From Pseudomonadota bacterium (GTDB lineage Bacteria > Pseudomonadota > Gammaproteobacteria > Burkholderiales > Burkholderiaceae_B), in NCBI GenBank assembly GCA_023389155.1, contig JAEWEV010000015.1, forward strand, positions 1 to 64,000: 64,000 bases of DNA, written 5' to 3'. The translations under genes were made by a program, and so were the position numbers. Positions 27,753 through 36,514 of the stretch are shown in pieces (the first letter of the stretch is position 1; each line of letters begins with the position of its first letter). The notes under the pieces were generated by a model. That model was not told where the DNA came from and made no database searches. It was given only the letters and a program-made list of their open reading frames with translations.

Positions 27753-28904
27753 TTATTCGTTTTCCAGCTTCCAGTCACCGCCTTGCAGCTTTACTACGAC
27801 ACGCGCACGTTCATCTGTGCCAAACGGGCTGCCCCGCTTGTAGTTATAGACACCGTGCGAGCCTGCCAGCTCATGCGTGTCAAAAATCGCATTCATGATC
27901 GCTTCACGATAGGCGGGCGTACCTGGCTCAGCATGCTTTTGCGCCTTTGTCGCAGCTGACACCAGCAGAATCCAGGCGTCATAGGACCACGCAGAAAAGA
28001 CATCAGGCGTACCTTTGGGAAATGCGCTTTTGAACGCATCGCGGTAATCCAGCGCGACCTTTTTCACCGGATTCGTATCGGGCAGTTGCTCTGCGACGGT
28101 CACCGGCCCCGTCGGTGCAAGAATGCCGTCGCCCGCCTTGCCCACAACACGAATGAAATCACTGTTGATCAGGCCATGCGTGCCATACACCTTGCCTTTG
28201 TAGCCGAGCTTTTTCAGTTCCAGATACGGCAGCGCAGCGGGGGTACCGGAGGTCCCTGCCAGAATCGCGTCCGGTTTTCGGGCGCGAATTTTCAGTATCT
28301 GGCCCGTCACCGACGCATCGCTGCGGGAATAACGTTCGTCATTAAGGACTTCGATCCCTGTCTCGGCTGCACGCTTTTTCAGCGCGTCATAGGCAAGATC
28401 GCCCCAGGCATCGGAAAAGCCGATGTAAGAGACCGTCTTCACACCATGGGCTTTCATATGATCCACTACCGCATTGATCATCAGTTCGGTCGGCTGGGCG
28501 ACGCTTACCATCCATTCCGCCGTTTTGGCTGAAACGTTTGCTACCGGTGAAATGGCAATGAAGGGAACACGGCTTTCATTTGCCACTGCGGCAATAGCCA
28601 TGGTGCCGGGTACCCCCGAAGTGCCCATTAGCGCGTCAACCTGATCTTCATTAATCAGTTTGCGCGCATTGCGCGCTGCCGTTGCCGGATCCGAGGCATC
28701 GTCCAGCCGTATCAGCCGAATATCGGCATCTCCCGCAGTACCCATGGCCTTATGTCCCGCAATCGCACCGTTGGCATAGGGTATGCCCAGCGACGAAATC
28801 GGCCCGGACAGCGAAGAAATAAACCCCACCGTCACCGTACGGGCCATCGCACTCGCTGATGCACACACGGCAACTGCGCATATCATGCCTGACAACAATT
28901 TCAT
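27753..28904 (-). CDS. periplasmic substrate-binding protein of HAAT ABC importer (copy 2)
   Basis: This 383-residue LivK-like binding protein has the signal peptide MKLLSGMICAVAVCASASAMA. It shares long collinear segments with copy 1: VGFISSLSGPISSLGIPYANGA, SYIGFSDAWGDLAYDALKK, GTHGLINSDFIRV, and the C-terminal HGVYNYKRGSPFGTDERAR. The ATG at 28904 follows a strong AGGAGG. Two binding proteins for one permease pair suggest either two related ligands or different affinities. Confidence 0.88.
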   Translation of the reverse strand: MKLLSGMICAVAVCASASAMARTVTVGFISSLSGPISSLGIPYANGAIAGHKAMGTAGDADIRLIRLDDASDPATAARNARKLINEDQVDALMGTSGVPGTMAIAAVANESRVPFIAISPVANVSAKTAEWMVSVAQPTELMINAVVDHMKAHGVKTVSYIGFSDAWGDLAYDALKKRAAETGIEVLNDERYSRSDASVTGQILKIRARKPDAILAGTSGTPAALPYLELKKLGYKGKVYGTHGLINSDFIRVVGKAGDGILAPTGPVTVAEQLPDTNPVKKVALDYRDAFKSAFPKGTPDVFSAWSYDAWILLVSAATKAQKHAEPGTPAYREAIMNAIFDTHELAGSHGVYNYKRGSPFGTDERARVVVKLQGGDWKLENE

Positions 28905-28997
28905 ATTTCCTCCTGTCTGCCTGCCGCAAGACGCGCCAGACATAAATACGAATGAAGTATCCGATTCCCGATAGTCACATCTGAAATCGGTGCGGCG

Positions 28998-29723
28998 TCA
29001 GATCGTGATGGAACCGATGCTGCTGCCACCGCATACATAAAGCACCTGGCCGGTAACAAAACCTGAAGACGGATGGCAGAAAAACGCCACGGCCTGAGCC
29101 ACATCCTGGGGCGTGCCGATACGCCCCACGGGAATCGCCGCCGCCAGGTTCTTCTCACGCTCGCTGCCTGGTTCAATGACGTCGTAAAACATGTCAGATG
29201 CAATTGGACCGGGAGCCACCACATTAACGGTGATCCCCGATCCCGCCAGTTCCAGCGCCCAGGTACGAGCCATTCCGATCATCCCGGCCTTGGTCGCCGA
29301 ATACGCCGTGCGGGTTTGCAAACCAAGCGCCCCTCTTGACGAAATCAGCACAATCCGGCCGGATTTTTCGGTTTTCATGGACGGCACAAAAGCCTGTGTC
29401 AGAGTCAGCGCACTGGTCAGATGCAGCTGTGCCAGACTGTCCATATCTTCTTCGCGCACGTCTTCAAGCAGGTTCGGACGTATGACACCCGCGTTGTGGA
29501 CAAAGCAGTTCACGGCATAGGTATCAGCCAGTTCATTCGCGATCTCCCGGACGGCGTTGCGGTCTGTCAAATCTACGCATCGACTCTGCAGATGCGGGTG
29601 GCTGAACTCCGCAGGCCGCCGGGCCAGCGAAATCACTTCCATCCCCTGTTCCAGCAGGGCGCGGCAAATAGCGGCACCAATGCCTGCACTGCCACCGGTT
29701 ACGACTGCGACTTCCCTTTCCAT
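28998..29723 (-). CDS. SDR family oxidoreductase (putative dihydrodiol/dioxindole-type dehydrogenase)
   Basis: This classical short-chain dehydrogenase of about 241 residues has an intact TGGSAGIG cofactor loop, the NNAG-like HNAGVI, catalytic Ser in VLISSRGA and YSATKAG (YXXXK). The start is placed at ATG 29723 with AGGTGA six bases before it; the GTG at 29732 overlaps the cyclase stop. In the proposed auxin pathway it would oxidise the hemiaminal carbon of the Rieske product to a lactam, giving dioxindole-3-acetate. This role is inferred; only the SDR family is certain. Confidence 0.88.
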   Translation of the reverse strand: MEREVAVVTGGSAGIGAAICRALLEQGMEVISLARRPAEFSHPHLQSRCVDLTDRNAVREIANELADTYAVNCFVHNAGVIRPNLLEDVREEDMDSLAQLHLTSALTLTQAFVPSMKTEKSGRIVLISSRGALGLQTRTAYSATKAGMIGMARTWALELAGSGITVNVVAPGPIASDMFYDVIEPGSEREKNLAAAIPVGRIGTPQDVAQAVAFFCHPSSGFVTGQVLYVCGGSSIGSITI

Positions 29724-29728
29724 TTTTT

Positions 29729-30508
29729 TCACCTTTTTTCGATCAGCGCCAGTACCCGCAAGGGGCTACCCGAACCGCGGCGTATTTTCAGCGGAGCGGA
29801 AAAGATCACCGCGCCTGTGGCCGGCAGCTGATCCAAATTTGTCATGCATTGCAACCCGTAGCGGTTATTGCCGTGCATGTAGTAATGGCAGGGAAACGGT
29901 GGGTCCAGATGTTGCGCCTGACCCGCGTCGGTACCCACCGATTCCGTCCCGAATCCATGCACATCACGCTCGCGGATCAGCCATGGCACGACCTCCGCAT
30001 CCGGTCCGGGTGAATGCGCTCCGTCTTCCTGCATATTCAGATAAGCAGCGGGTTTCTCCCTTTTTGACCAGTCAGTCCGCATAAACACCCATGAGCGCGG
30101 GGCAATCCTGCCATGCTGTTTTTCCCATTCCAGTACCTTGTCGATCGTCAGCAGATAGTCGGCCGATTCCGCTGATTCGGCAGAACAGTCAATGACGCAG
30201 GCCTGGGCAATAAACGCGCCCGGATCAATCGTATCGACCGTATTGTCGGGCTGATCCTTGCCGCTGACCCAGTGCGCCGGCGCATCAAAATGCGTTCCGG
30301 TATGTTCGGAGCACGAAAAATTGTTCCAGTACCAGCCCGGACCACGTTCGTCATAATGCGAGATTTCTTCAATCCGGAACGGCCATGCCTGCCCCATCTC
30401 CGGTGGCAGCACAATCGTTGGGAATTCCGGCGTCAGCGTCTCTGTCAGATCAACAATTCTGATATTGCCGCCGGTCAGCGAACGCATCAGTTCAGTCAGT
30501 ACAGTCAT
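29729..30508 (-). CDS. cyclase family protein, candidate isatin hydrolase
   Basis: This 259-residue member of the metal-dependent cyclase/kynurenine formamidase family has the Mn/Zn-binding motif HTGTHFDAPAHW (HXGTHXDXPXH) near residue 73. Isatin hydrolase belongs to the same family and opens the isatin lactam to isatinate. That substrate fits this cluster, whose other enzymes would generate isatin from indole-3-acetate. Kynurenine formamidase is an alternative, but no kynureninase or tryptophan dioxygenase is nearby. The start is ATG 30508 behind GGGAG. Confidence 0.86.
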   Translation of the reverse strand: MTVLTELMRSLTGGNIRIVDLTETLTPEFPTIVLPPEMGQAWPFRIEEISHYDERGPGWYWNNFSCSEHTGTHFDAPAHWVSGKDQPDNTVDTIDPGAFIAQACVIDCSAESAESADYLLTIDKVLEWEKQHGRIAPRSWVFMRTDWSKREKPAAYLNMQEDGAHSPGPDAEVVPWLIRERDVHGFGTESVGTDAGQAQHLDPPFPCHYYMHGNNRYGLQCMTNLDQLPATGAVIFSAPLKIRRGSGSPLRVLALIEKR

Positions 30509-30528
30509 CAATTTCTCCCTTGTTTATT

Positions 30529-31776
30529 TCAGTTGCCGCTGGCCAGTTCACGCTCAAGCGCCTTGCCGTTGCTGCGCAGCCGATCACGGATGTCATTGGC
30601 TACATCACCTATGTAGACATCTTCCAGACCGCGAGACAGACCCTGCACAATCTGTTTGGCGATCTGCGCAGGCGCAACACGAGGCGGTGGCGTCGTCTGT
30701 TCCCATTCGTAATCGACCGGCCCGGTAAAAACGTTCATGACGCGTATCCCTGCCCTTTGCATCTCGGCGCGCAGGCAATGCGACAGTGACAGTCCGCCAG
30801 CCTGGGCAGCAGACCACACGCCGCGCTCTGGCTGATTGGCCAGCGCGTGCACAGAAAAAATATTGACCCAGGCCGACGCACTGTTCACGCCGTCTGCCGC
30901 CCGGCCAGCCATGGCACCACCGAATGTCTGTGCCAGTCGAAGCAACCCCAGGCAACTGACATCGAACATATCGCGCGCCGTATTGATATTGTTCGTCCCG
31001 AGCATGCCACCCTCGCGCAGCAGATCAGCAGTGTTGACCAGTACATCGACCTTGCCGCCAATTTCGGCTGCAATACGCTCCAGCGAATCACTGTCGGTCA
31101 CATCCATGGCATGCACCTGGATCCGACTGTCGGCGATCAGCGCGTTAAACGCAGCAGACGGTCGCCAGGGCTGAGGATCGCCGACAAAAATGATCGACGC
31201 TTCCGTTTGCAGCAGCGCCTTTATCATCGCCAGGCCCAACGCAGATTTGCCATCGGTAACAAGAACGCGCCGGAACTTCACATCGTTTGTCATTTCACGG
31301 ATCATCGGATCATCCTGATAGTGAGGGGGCAAAACCTGAGGCAGCGCAAGCAGCGCTGCGTTGCCTCCCTTGTCCAGTTTCATGTCCAGCTGCACCTGCG
31401 CCCCTTCCTCGCATGCGGGATGAACATGAGCAATTACGGACGGTCCCGCAGCCATTTTCACCGTACCGATACGCCAGGGCAGACGCTCCCGGAAGTACAC
31501 ATCATTACTGTGATGCAGGACCGTCGTAGCCAGCAACTGTCCTTCGCGCGGCACTTCGGACCAGAACAATCGGTGGGACAGACAGTGCCCGCAGACATCG
31601 CGCGGCGGATACTGAACCTGCTGGCACTCGTCGCAAATCTGCAATTCAAACCGGCCTTCGGCTGCTGCACGGGTCATGCCATGAAAGCTGCGGCTGCGTG
31701 CAGCCGGCGGCAGCGTTGGCTGGCGGGTACGCGCGACCGGATTCTTTCTGGGAGGCTTGCGCAAGGGTCCGCTCAT
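30529..31776 (-). CDS. DUF35 (Zn-ribbon/OB-fold) - degenerate SDR fusion protein
   Basis: The chain has about 415 residues. Residues 1-155 are a DUF35 acyl-CoA-associated module: a rubredoxin-like zinc ribbon (Cys48, Cys51, Cys62, Cys65 in ICDECQ...VCGHC) and an OB fold. From about residue 165 an SDR-like domain follows, but its glycine loop is TDGKSALG and the expected YXXXK reads WSAAQ, so both catalytic Tyr and Lys are missing. DUF35 proteins pair with thiolase-fold partners (BbsA-BbsB, ChsH2-Ltp2). The ATG at 31776 overlaps the stop of exactly such a partner by four bases, a strong sign of a complex. Confidence 0.85.
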   Translation of the reverse strand: MSGPLRKPPRKNPVARTRQPTLPPAARSRSFHGMTRAAAEGRFELQICDECQQVQYPPRDVCGHCLSHRLFWSEVPREGQLLATTVLHHSNDVYFRERLPWRIGTVKMAAGPSVIAHVHPACEEGAQVQLDMKLDKGGNAALLALPQVLPPHYQDDPMIREMTNDVKFRRVLVTDGKSALGLAMIKALLQTEASIIFVGDPQPWRPSAAFNALIADSRIQVHAMDVTDSDSLERIAAEIGGKVDVLVNTADLLREGGMLGTNNINTARDMFDVSCLGLLRLAQTFGGAMAGRAADGVNSASAWVNIFSVHALANQPERGVWSAAQAGGLSLSHCLRAEMQRAGIRVMNVFTGPVDYEWEQTTPPPRVAPAQIAKQIVQGLSRGLEDVYIGDVANDIRDRLRSNGKALERELASGN

Positions 31777-32948
31777 GCCGAGCCTCCACTTTGCAGAATC
31801 GCAGCTGCCGTGCATAAACCACGATCGTAATTAATCATGCCAAAGCCACTGACCATGCCTACTCGTGCACCCGGCACCTGCGTTCTGTCGGCGCGCCCCG
31901 TCAATTGCCGTATGGCTTCATTCATGCCCAGTGTGCCTCCTGCCGCACCCGCCTGGCCCGCGGAAAGCTGGCCTCCGCAAGTGTTGAGCGGGCAGGTGCC
32001 ATCAACCGTAAAAGTATTTGCGCGCACAAACTCCGGGCCTTCGCCTGCAGGGCAAAAACCCAGGTTTTCCAGCTGCATCATGTTAATCACCGGATAATCG
32101 TCATAGGCCTGCAAAAAGTCCATGTCCTGGACCGTCACGCCGGCCTGCTCATACAGGGAATCACAATCCAGTGTCCACCCTCCCCGGTTCTGTATGGCAT
32201 CCTCGGACCACCCATTGTGTCGCTCTATGGAGCCCAGTATCTTCACAAAATCCAGGCCAAGCTGGCGCGCACGATCCTCGCTCATCACCAGGAATGACTC
32301 CGCACCGGCGCACGGCATCACGCAGTCAAACAGGTGAATAGGTTCGGTAATCGGGCGTGCGTCCAGATAATCATCAAGCGTGAGTGTTTTTTTCATCAGC
32401 GCATGGGGATAGCGCAAGGCGTTTTCCCGCTGGGCTACGCAGAGCTTGCCAAAATCTTCGCGCGTCGCACCCGTGGTATTCATGTAATGCCGTGTCAGCA
32501 AGGCGAAACTGGCGTTGGGTCCGCCCGCACCGTAGGGGTATGTGGCATCCTGGGCAAAACGGGAGAACTGGCCCAGCGTTTTGCGAAAGGAATCCACATG
32601 ATTGGTATCTCCAGTGATCACGGCCACCACCTGGGCATCGCCTGACTGTACAGCCCTGGCGGCACGACGCAGGGCGACAACAGCACTGGCTCCACCCATC
32701 GGAATATGATCCAGCCAGCGTGCGGACACGCCAAAATGCTGGGTTAACCCAACCGCAGAGTCCGGCCCCAGGCTGAAGCTGGACACGCACATGCCATCAA
32801 TGTCACGCAATTGCAGACCGGCGCCGTCCAGCAGGCCCCGAAGAGAACGTCCCAGCCAGTAGTGGGCACTTTCAATGGAGTACCGGACATAAGGAACGGT
32901 TACCGGCACGGTAAGAACCACACCATCGTACGAGGCTGGCCGCGTCAT
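31773..32948 (-). CDS. thiolase-fold protein lacking thiolase catalytic residues; candidate retro-aldolase
   Basis: This 391-residue SCP2-thiolase-like protein lacks the catalytic set. Where the nucleophilic Cys should be there is MGGASAVVAL (residues 84-93). The later NXXGGXXXXGHPXG block reads NTCGGQLSAGQAGAAGG, so the GHP His is replaced by Gln. The same substitutions define thiolase-fold proteins that work with DUF35 partners, such as the steroid side-chain aldolase Ltp2. Here the partner is encoded immediately downstream with a four-base overlap. Proposed role: cleave dioxindole-3-acetyl-CoA to isatin and acetyl-CoA. The fold is certain; the reaction is inferred. Confidence 0.85.
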   Translation of the reverse strand: MTRPASYDGVVLTVPVTVPYVRYSIESAHYWLGRSLRGLLDGAGLQLRDIDGMCVSSFSLGPDSAVGLTQHFGVSARWLDHIPMGGASAVVALRRAARAVQSGDAQVVAVITGDTNHVDSFRKTLGQFSRFAQDATYPYGAGGPNASFALLTRHYMNTTGATREDFGKLCVAQRENALRYPHALMKKTLTLDDYLDARPITEPIHLFDCVMPCAGAESFLVMSEDRARQLGLDFVKILGSIERHNGWSEDAIQNRGGWTLDCDSLYEQAGVTVQDMDFLQAYDDYPVINMMQLENLGFCPAGEGPEFVRANTFTVDGTCPLNTCGGQLSAGQAGAAGGTLGMNEAIRQLTGRADRTQVPGARVGMVSGFGMINYDRGLCTAAAILQSGGSA

Positions 32949-34588
32949 GCCTGTGCTCCCGGTTTTTTCAGGTGGCAGGTGTTGATTGCCTGACCGCGGG
33001 ATACCAGTTGCTGTGCCATTTCCTTAAGGACACCGCGCTGGATTTTATTGGTCGCAGTCAGCGGCAGCTCGCTCACAAAGCTTACGTAGCCCGGCACCTT
33101 GTAATACGCCAGTTGTGATAATGACCAGCTGACCAGCTCTGCGGCCAGCGCATCACGATTGTGATCAGCATCGACCGCGGCTGACAGCACCACACAGGCA
33201 AGCACCTCGTCGCCACGTACCTCGTCGGGAACGGCGGCAACGGACACGGCCTGTACCATCGGATGGCGCGCAAGTGCGCCTTCGACTTCCACCGCAGCGA
33301 TGTTCTCGCCACTACGCCGTATGACGTTTTTCTTCCTGTCCACGAACACCAAATAGCCTTGTTCATTTCGTCGAACGATATCACCCGTCTTGAACCAGTT
33401 ATCCTGCCATGCGGCCTTGCTGGCCGCCTCATCTTTCAGATAACACGAAAAGAAACCAAAGCGGGGCTGATCGCCGGCATGGCAGACCCAGAGTTCGCCG
33501 GGCTCGCCCGGATCTGCGTCCTGGCCGTTTTCATTGACGATCCTGACCTTAACGTCGTTGCCTTCCCTGCCAATACAGCTGGTGCCGACGAAACGTGGCT
33601 CATGATTCGCCATAATGACCGCACCCGCGCCGGTTTCCGTCATAGCCCAGGCTTCCAGCAGAGGGAAGCCAAAACGCTCTTCGAAAGCCCCATGCAGTTT
33701 TTTGTCAACACCGGCACCAAATCCGAAACGCACCTGATGGTCGCGATCCCGGGGTTGAGCAGGCAGTTTATCCAGAATGGCGGGCATGACACCAAGATAA
33801 TGCACCACCGTCGCACCGCTTTCCCGAACCGAATCCCACCAGCTGCGCGGGTGAAACCGGTCCAGCAGAATCAGGCAACCCGCCGTGTGTACCGTGGCCA
33901 TCACGGAATAGGCCATGGCGTTCATGTGCACCAAAGGTAAGGGGGTCAGCATCCGTTCCACACCGTGACGCAGGGTAGCCAGGCCTCCGGCCTGGGCATA
34001 CCACTTGCCCGCATGAAGAAAATACTGATTCGAGAGCACGCAGCCCTTGGGTTTTCCGGTGGTCCCAGAGGTATACAGCAACGCACATTCCGTGTCTTCG
34101 TCCGGCGCTCCGGCGCTATTGCGTTTGTCATCACCATTTGGAGGCGGCGGCTCATCGGGCAATACGATCGGTACTGTGACACCAGACTGTACACACGCCT
34201 CCTGCAGCAATGCGTGATGGCTGTCGATGGCAACAATCAGGCACACCTCGGAATGACAAATGAGATATTGCAGTTCTGCCAGCCGCAAATCGGCGTTGAT
34301 GGGCACAACAGACACACCCAGCGCATTCAGGGCGAACCAGTGCAGGAAAAAGGACTGCCGGTTCTCCAGCAACAACGCGACCCTGTCACCTGAACCATAG
34401 CCTGCCTGTGCATAAGCGTTTCGCCATTGCTGCACCTGCTCCAGGATATGGCGATAGCTGAACTCACCCGAGCTGGTCCGGTACTTTTCTGCCGTTTCGG
34501 GCAGCACCATCAGAAACGGCTTGTCAGGACTGTCTTGGGCAGTCAGCGTAAAGGCATTGAAAACGGTGCGTGCAGTCTGATCCTTCAC
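32945..34588 (-). CDS. AMP-forming aryl/acyl-CoA ligase
   Basis: This is an ANL-superfamily ligase of about 547 residues. Its P-loop is LLYTSGTTGKPKGCV near residue 165. Further motifs are AWAMTETGAG (A5 region), DRKKNVIRRSGENIAAVEVE (A8) and the C-terminal catalytic Lys in TATNKIQRGVL. It would activate the aromatic acid intermediate to its CoA ester for the downstream thiolase/DUF35 complex. I start at GTG 34588, eight bases after the beta-subunit stop. The ATG at 34630 would add 14 residues translated across the upstream gene and has no ribosome-binding site. Confidence 0.9.
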   Translation of the reverse strand: MKDQTARTVFNAFTLTAQDSPDKPFLMVLPETAEKYRTSSGEFSYRHILEQVQQWRNAYAQAGYGSGDRVALLLENRQSFFLHWFALNALGVSVVPINADLRLAELQYLICHSEVCLIVAIDSHHALLQEACVQSGVTVPIVLPDEPPPPNGDDKRNSAGAPDEDTECALLYTSGTTGKPKGCVLSNQYFLHAGKWYAQAGGLATLRHGVERMLTPLPLVHMNAMAYSVMATVHTAGCLILLDRFHPRSWWDSVRESGATVVHYLGVMPAILDKLPAQPRDRDHQVRFGFGAGVDKKLHGAFEERFGFPLLEAWAMTETGAGAVIMANHEPRFVGTSCIGREGNDVKVRIVNENGQDADPGEPGELWVCHAGDQPRFGFFSCYLKDEAASKAAWQDNWFKTGDIVRRNEQGYLVFVDRKKNVIRRSGENIAAVEVEGALARHPMVQAVSVAAVPDEVRGDEVLACVVLSAAVDADHNRDALAAELVSWSLSQLAYYKVPGYVSFVSELPLTATNKIQRGVLKEMAQQLVSRGQAINTCHLKKPGAQA

Positions 34589-34595
34589 ATCGCTC

Positions 34596-35081
34596 TCACA
34601 TAAATAATTGAATGCTGCCGAAAGCAGCATCGGGATTGACCAGATCGACTTTCTTCAGGCGAATGCGCAGACCCTCACCCTCTCTGACCAGCGTATGCGT
34701 CGCCCATCCCGCATATAGCCGCTGTTCGTCCAGCCGGGTTTCGACATAGTGAAACGCCGTATGCACAACGTATATGCCATTATCAGGATCGTGCGCCGGA
34801 TCATCTGTTTTAATTGCCGGCTTTTGCAGTAAATGATGGCAGTAACTCACAGGTTGCTGCGAGAAGGTGCGCTTGCCCGTAAACCGCTCTGCCCTGACCT
34901 TTAGCAGCAGCTTGTCTTCATACATCAGTGAAGCATGCAGGCGCGCATCCGTCTGATCGCGTTTGAGCGGCATCCAGTAATAGCCGTCATCCGTAAAAAG
35001 CTCGACCCATTCCTCAAGGCGAAGCGTATCGATCAGTCGGGCTTCGTGATAGACGAAGTCGATGATGTCCTGTTCGTTCAT
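34596..35081 (-). CDS. aromatic-ring-hydroxylating dioxygenase beta subunit (IadE-type)
   Basis: This is the small subunit of a Rieske dioxygenase, about 161 residues with the NTF2-like cone fold. It begins MNEQDIIDFVYHEARLIDTLRLEEWVELFTDDGYYWMP, the usual beta-subunit opening. The ATG at 35081 overlaps the alpha-subunit stop by four bases, which fixes the start over the in-frame ATG at 35153. It contributes hexamer structure rather than catalysis. With the alpha subunit it likely attacks the C2-C3 bond of indole-3-acetate; iadDE in Variovorax are such a pair. Confidence 0.92.
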   Translation of the reverse strand: MNEQDIIDFVYHEARLIDTLRLEEWVELFTDDGYYWMPLKRDQTDARLHASLMYEDKLLLKVRAERFTGKRTFSQQPVSYCHHLLQKPAIKTDDPAHDPDNGIYVVHTAFHYVETRLDEQRLYAGWATHTLVREGEGLRIRLKKVDLVNPDAAFGSIQLFM

Positions 35082-36430
35082 GCCGGCACCTCGCTCTGCT
35101 GCACCGGCTGCATGAAACGCAGCCAGGCTCGATACTGATTGCGCATCTGCCATTCGCTGGTACCCTGTGTCACAACGTTGGACTGTGTATTTTCTGCTTC
35201 GTCATAGAGTCGCGCGAAATTCACCCATTCATGACTGCGCGCATGCAGCACCTCCTGAGAACGTTCGTACATTTCCAAGTCATCGTGTCCAACCACAGAC
35301 GTTGGCGCGTTAATCAGCCGGTTGTACATCAGGCTGCGTTCAAACAGCAGGTCCGGTGCCCCGACCAATCTGAATGTCCAGGATTCGACCATCGTGGTCC
35401 CCGCAGAAAGCGGCTTGAACAAACGCAGCGTCTGCACGGGCCCCTTGACCAGAATATTTGGGAAATAAACGGTGTTGTGCCGTACATCACCCAGAATCTG
35501 CGCGGCGCGCGATTCGCCGTAGGCCTCCTTCATTGCTTCCCAGTAACCGGGAATATCGGAATATGCCGCATGAATGGAATCGCTCACGCCGGTATGGCCA
35601 TGGCCATTGTCCCAAACTCGAATTCCCATCTTGTCAAAAAATTCATACGAAGACATGAATGGTGCGAACAGCTCTACCGCCATGGGCTTGGGCGTGCCTT
35701 CGGGCGCCTCTTTCCACACATTGACTGCCGTGCCCGCTGACGATTCATGAGCCACCATGGGATGACAGGTATCGGTCTGGTTGTCCACCAGCATTTTCCA
35801 ATTGCATCTGTGAACATACCGGAATATGCCGCCGTCAACCACGAGCCTGCCTTCCGGAGAACGGTCAATCATATTGTCGATGGTAGAAAGGGATTCGCCG
35901 AAGAAAGCCTCGAAATCAATACCCTCCGGGTTCAGGCGGCAGAACACGAAACCGCGGTAATCGCGCACATTGTCAACGGCAATCATGCCCCTGGCCGCAT
36001 CGCAGGAATCCAGGCCGGCATTTTCGTAGCCGCTTTTAAGGGGGATGGCAAGAATTTTGCCATCGGTGCGAAACGTCCACGCATGATAGGGACATCGGAA
36101 AAACTTGCCGGTATTGCCGCAAACCTCGCCCGCGACCTTGACGCCGCGGTGCGGACAGCGATTGTACAGGACCCTGATCGTTTTATCGGTATGGCGAACC
36201 ATGACCACCGGTTCATCTCCAACCGTGGTTGTATAGTAATCACCAACGTTTGGAATCTGGCTTTCGTGACCGACAAATATCCAGGTCGAGGCGAACAGGT
36301 TTTTCATTTCCAGATCAAAGACGTCTTCGTCGATATACAGATCGCGATGGACTTCGCGTTCACGAACCAGCGCCTGAAGCGCTTCAGGATTCGCCTTGTA
36401 ATTGCTTGCGGACCGTCTGGCTGACATCAT
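35078..36430 (-). CDS. Rieske aromatic-ring-hydroxylating dioxygenase alpha subunit (IadD-type)
   Basis: This is the 450-residue catalytic subunit. The Rieske [2Fe-2S] ligands are Cys92 and His94 (RCPHRG) and Cys113 and His116 (CPYHAW). The mononuclear iron site is DTCHPMVAH with His223 and His228. Electrons should come from the reductase encoded just upstream. The ATG at 36430 has GGAG seven bases away. In the proposed pathway it dihydroxylates the indole ring of indole-3-acetate. Anthranilate or benzoate dioxygenase is a less likely alternative, given the surrounding CoA ligase, isatin-hydrolase-like and 2-oxoacid oxidoreductase genes. Confidence 0.93.
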   Translation of the reverse strand: MMSARRSASNYKANPEALQALVREREVHRDLYIDEDVFDLEMKNLFASTWIFVGHESQIPNVGDYYTTTVGDEPVVMVRHTDKTIRVLYNRCPHRGVKVAGEVCGNTGKFFRCPYHAWTFRTDGKILAIPLKSGYENAGLDSCDAARGMIAVDNVRDYRGFVFCRLNPEGIDFEAFFGESLSTIDNMIDRSPEGRLVVDGGIFRYVHRCNWKMLVDNQTDTCHPMVAHESSAGTAVNVWKEAPEGTPKPMAVELFAPFMSSYEFFDKMGIRVWDNGHGHTGVSDSIHAAYSDIPGYWEAMKEAYGESRAAQILGDVRHNTVYFPNILVKGPVQTLRLFKPLSAGTTMVESWTFRLVGAPDLLFERSLMYNRLINAPTSVVGHDDLEMYERSQEVLHARSHEWVNFARLYDEAENTQSNVVTQGTSEWQMRNQYRAWLRFMQPVQQSEVPA

Positions 36431-36514
36431 TTTTTCACTCCATCAGATACGTTTTCGTTATCCCGCCACGGGCTGTCGTCCATATTGAACAGACGCTGTC
36501 CGTAGCTCCCTGCA

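Noticed and set aside
31773..32948. Ordinary acetyl-CoA acetyltransferase annotation for the thiolase-fold gene
   Set aside because: The nucleophilic Cys and the GHP His are absent, so thiolysis by the usual mechanism is unlikely.
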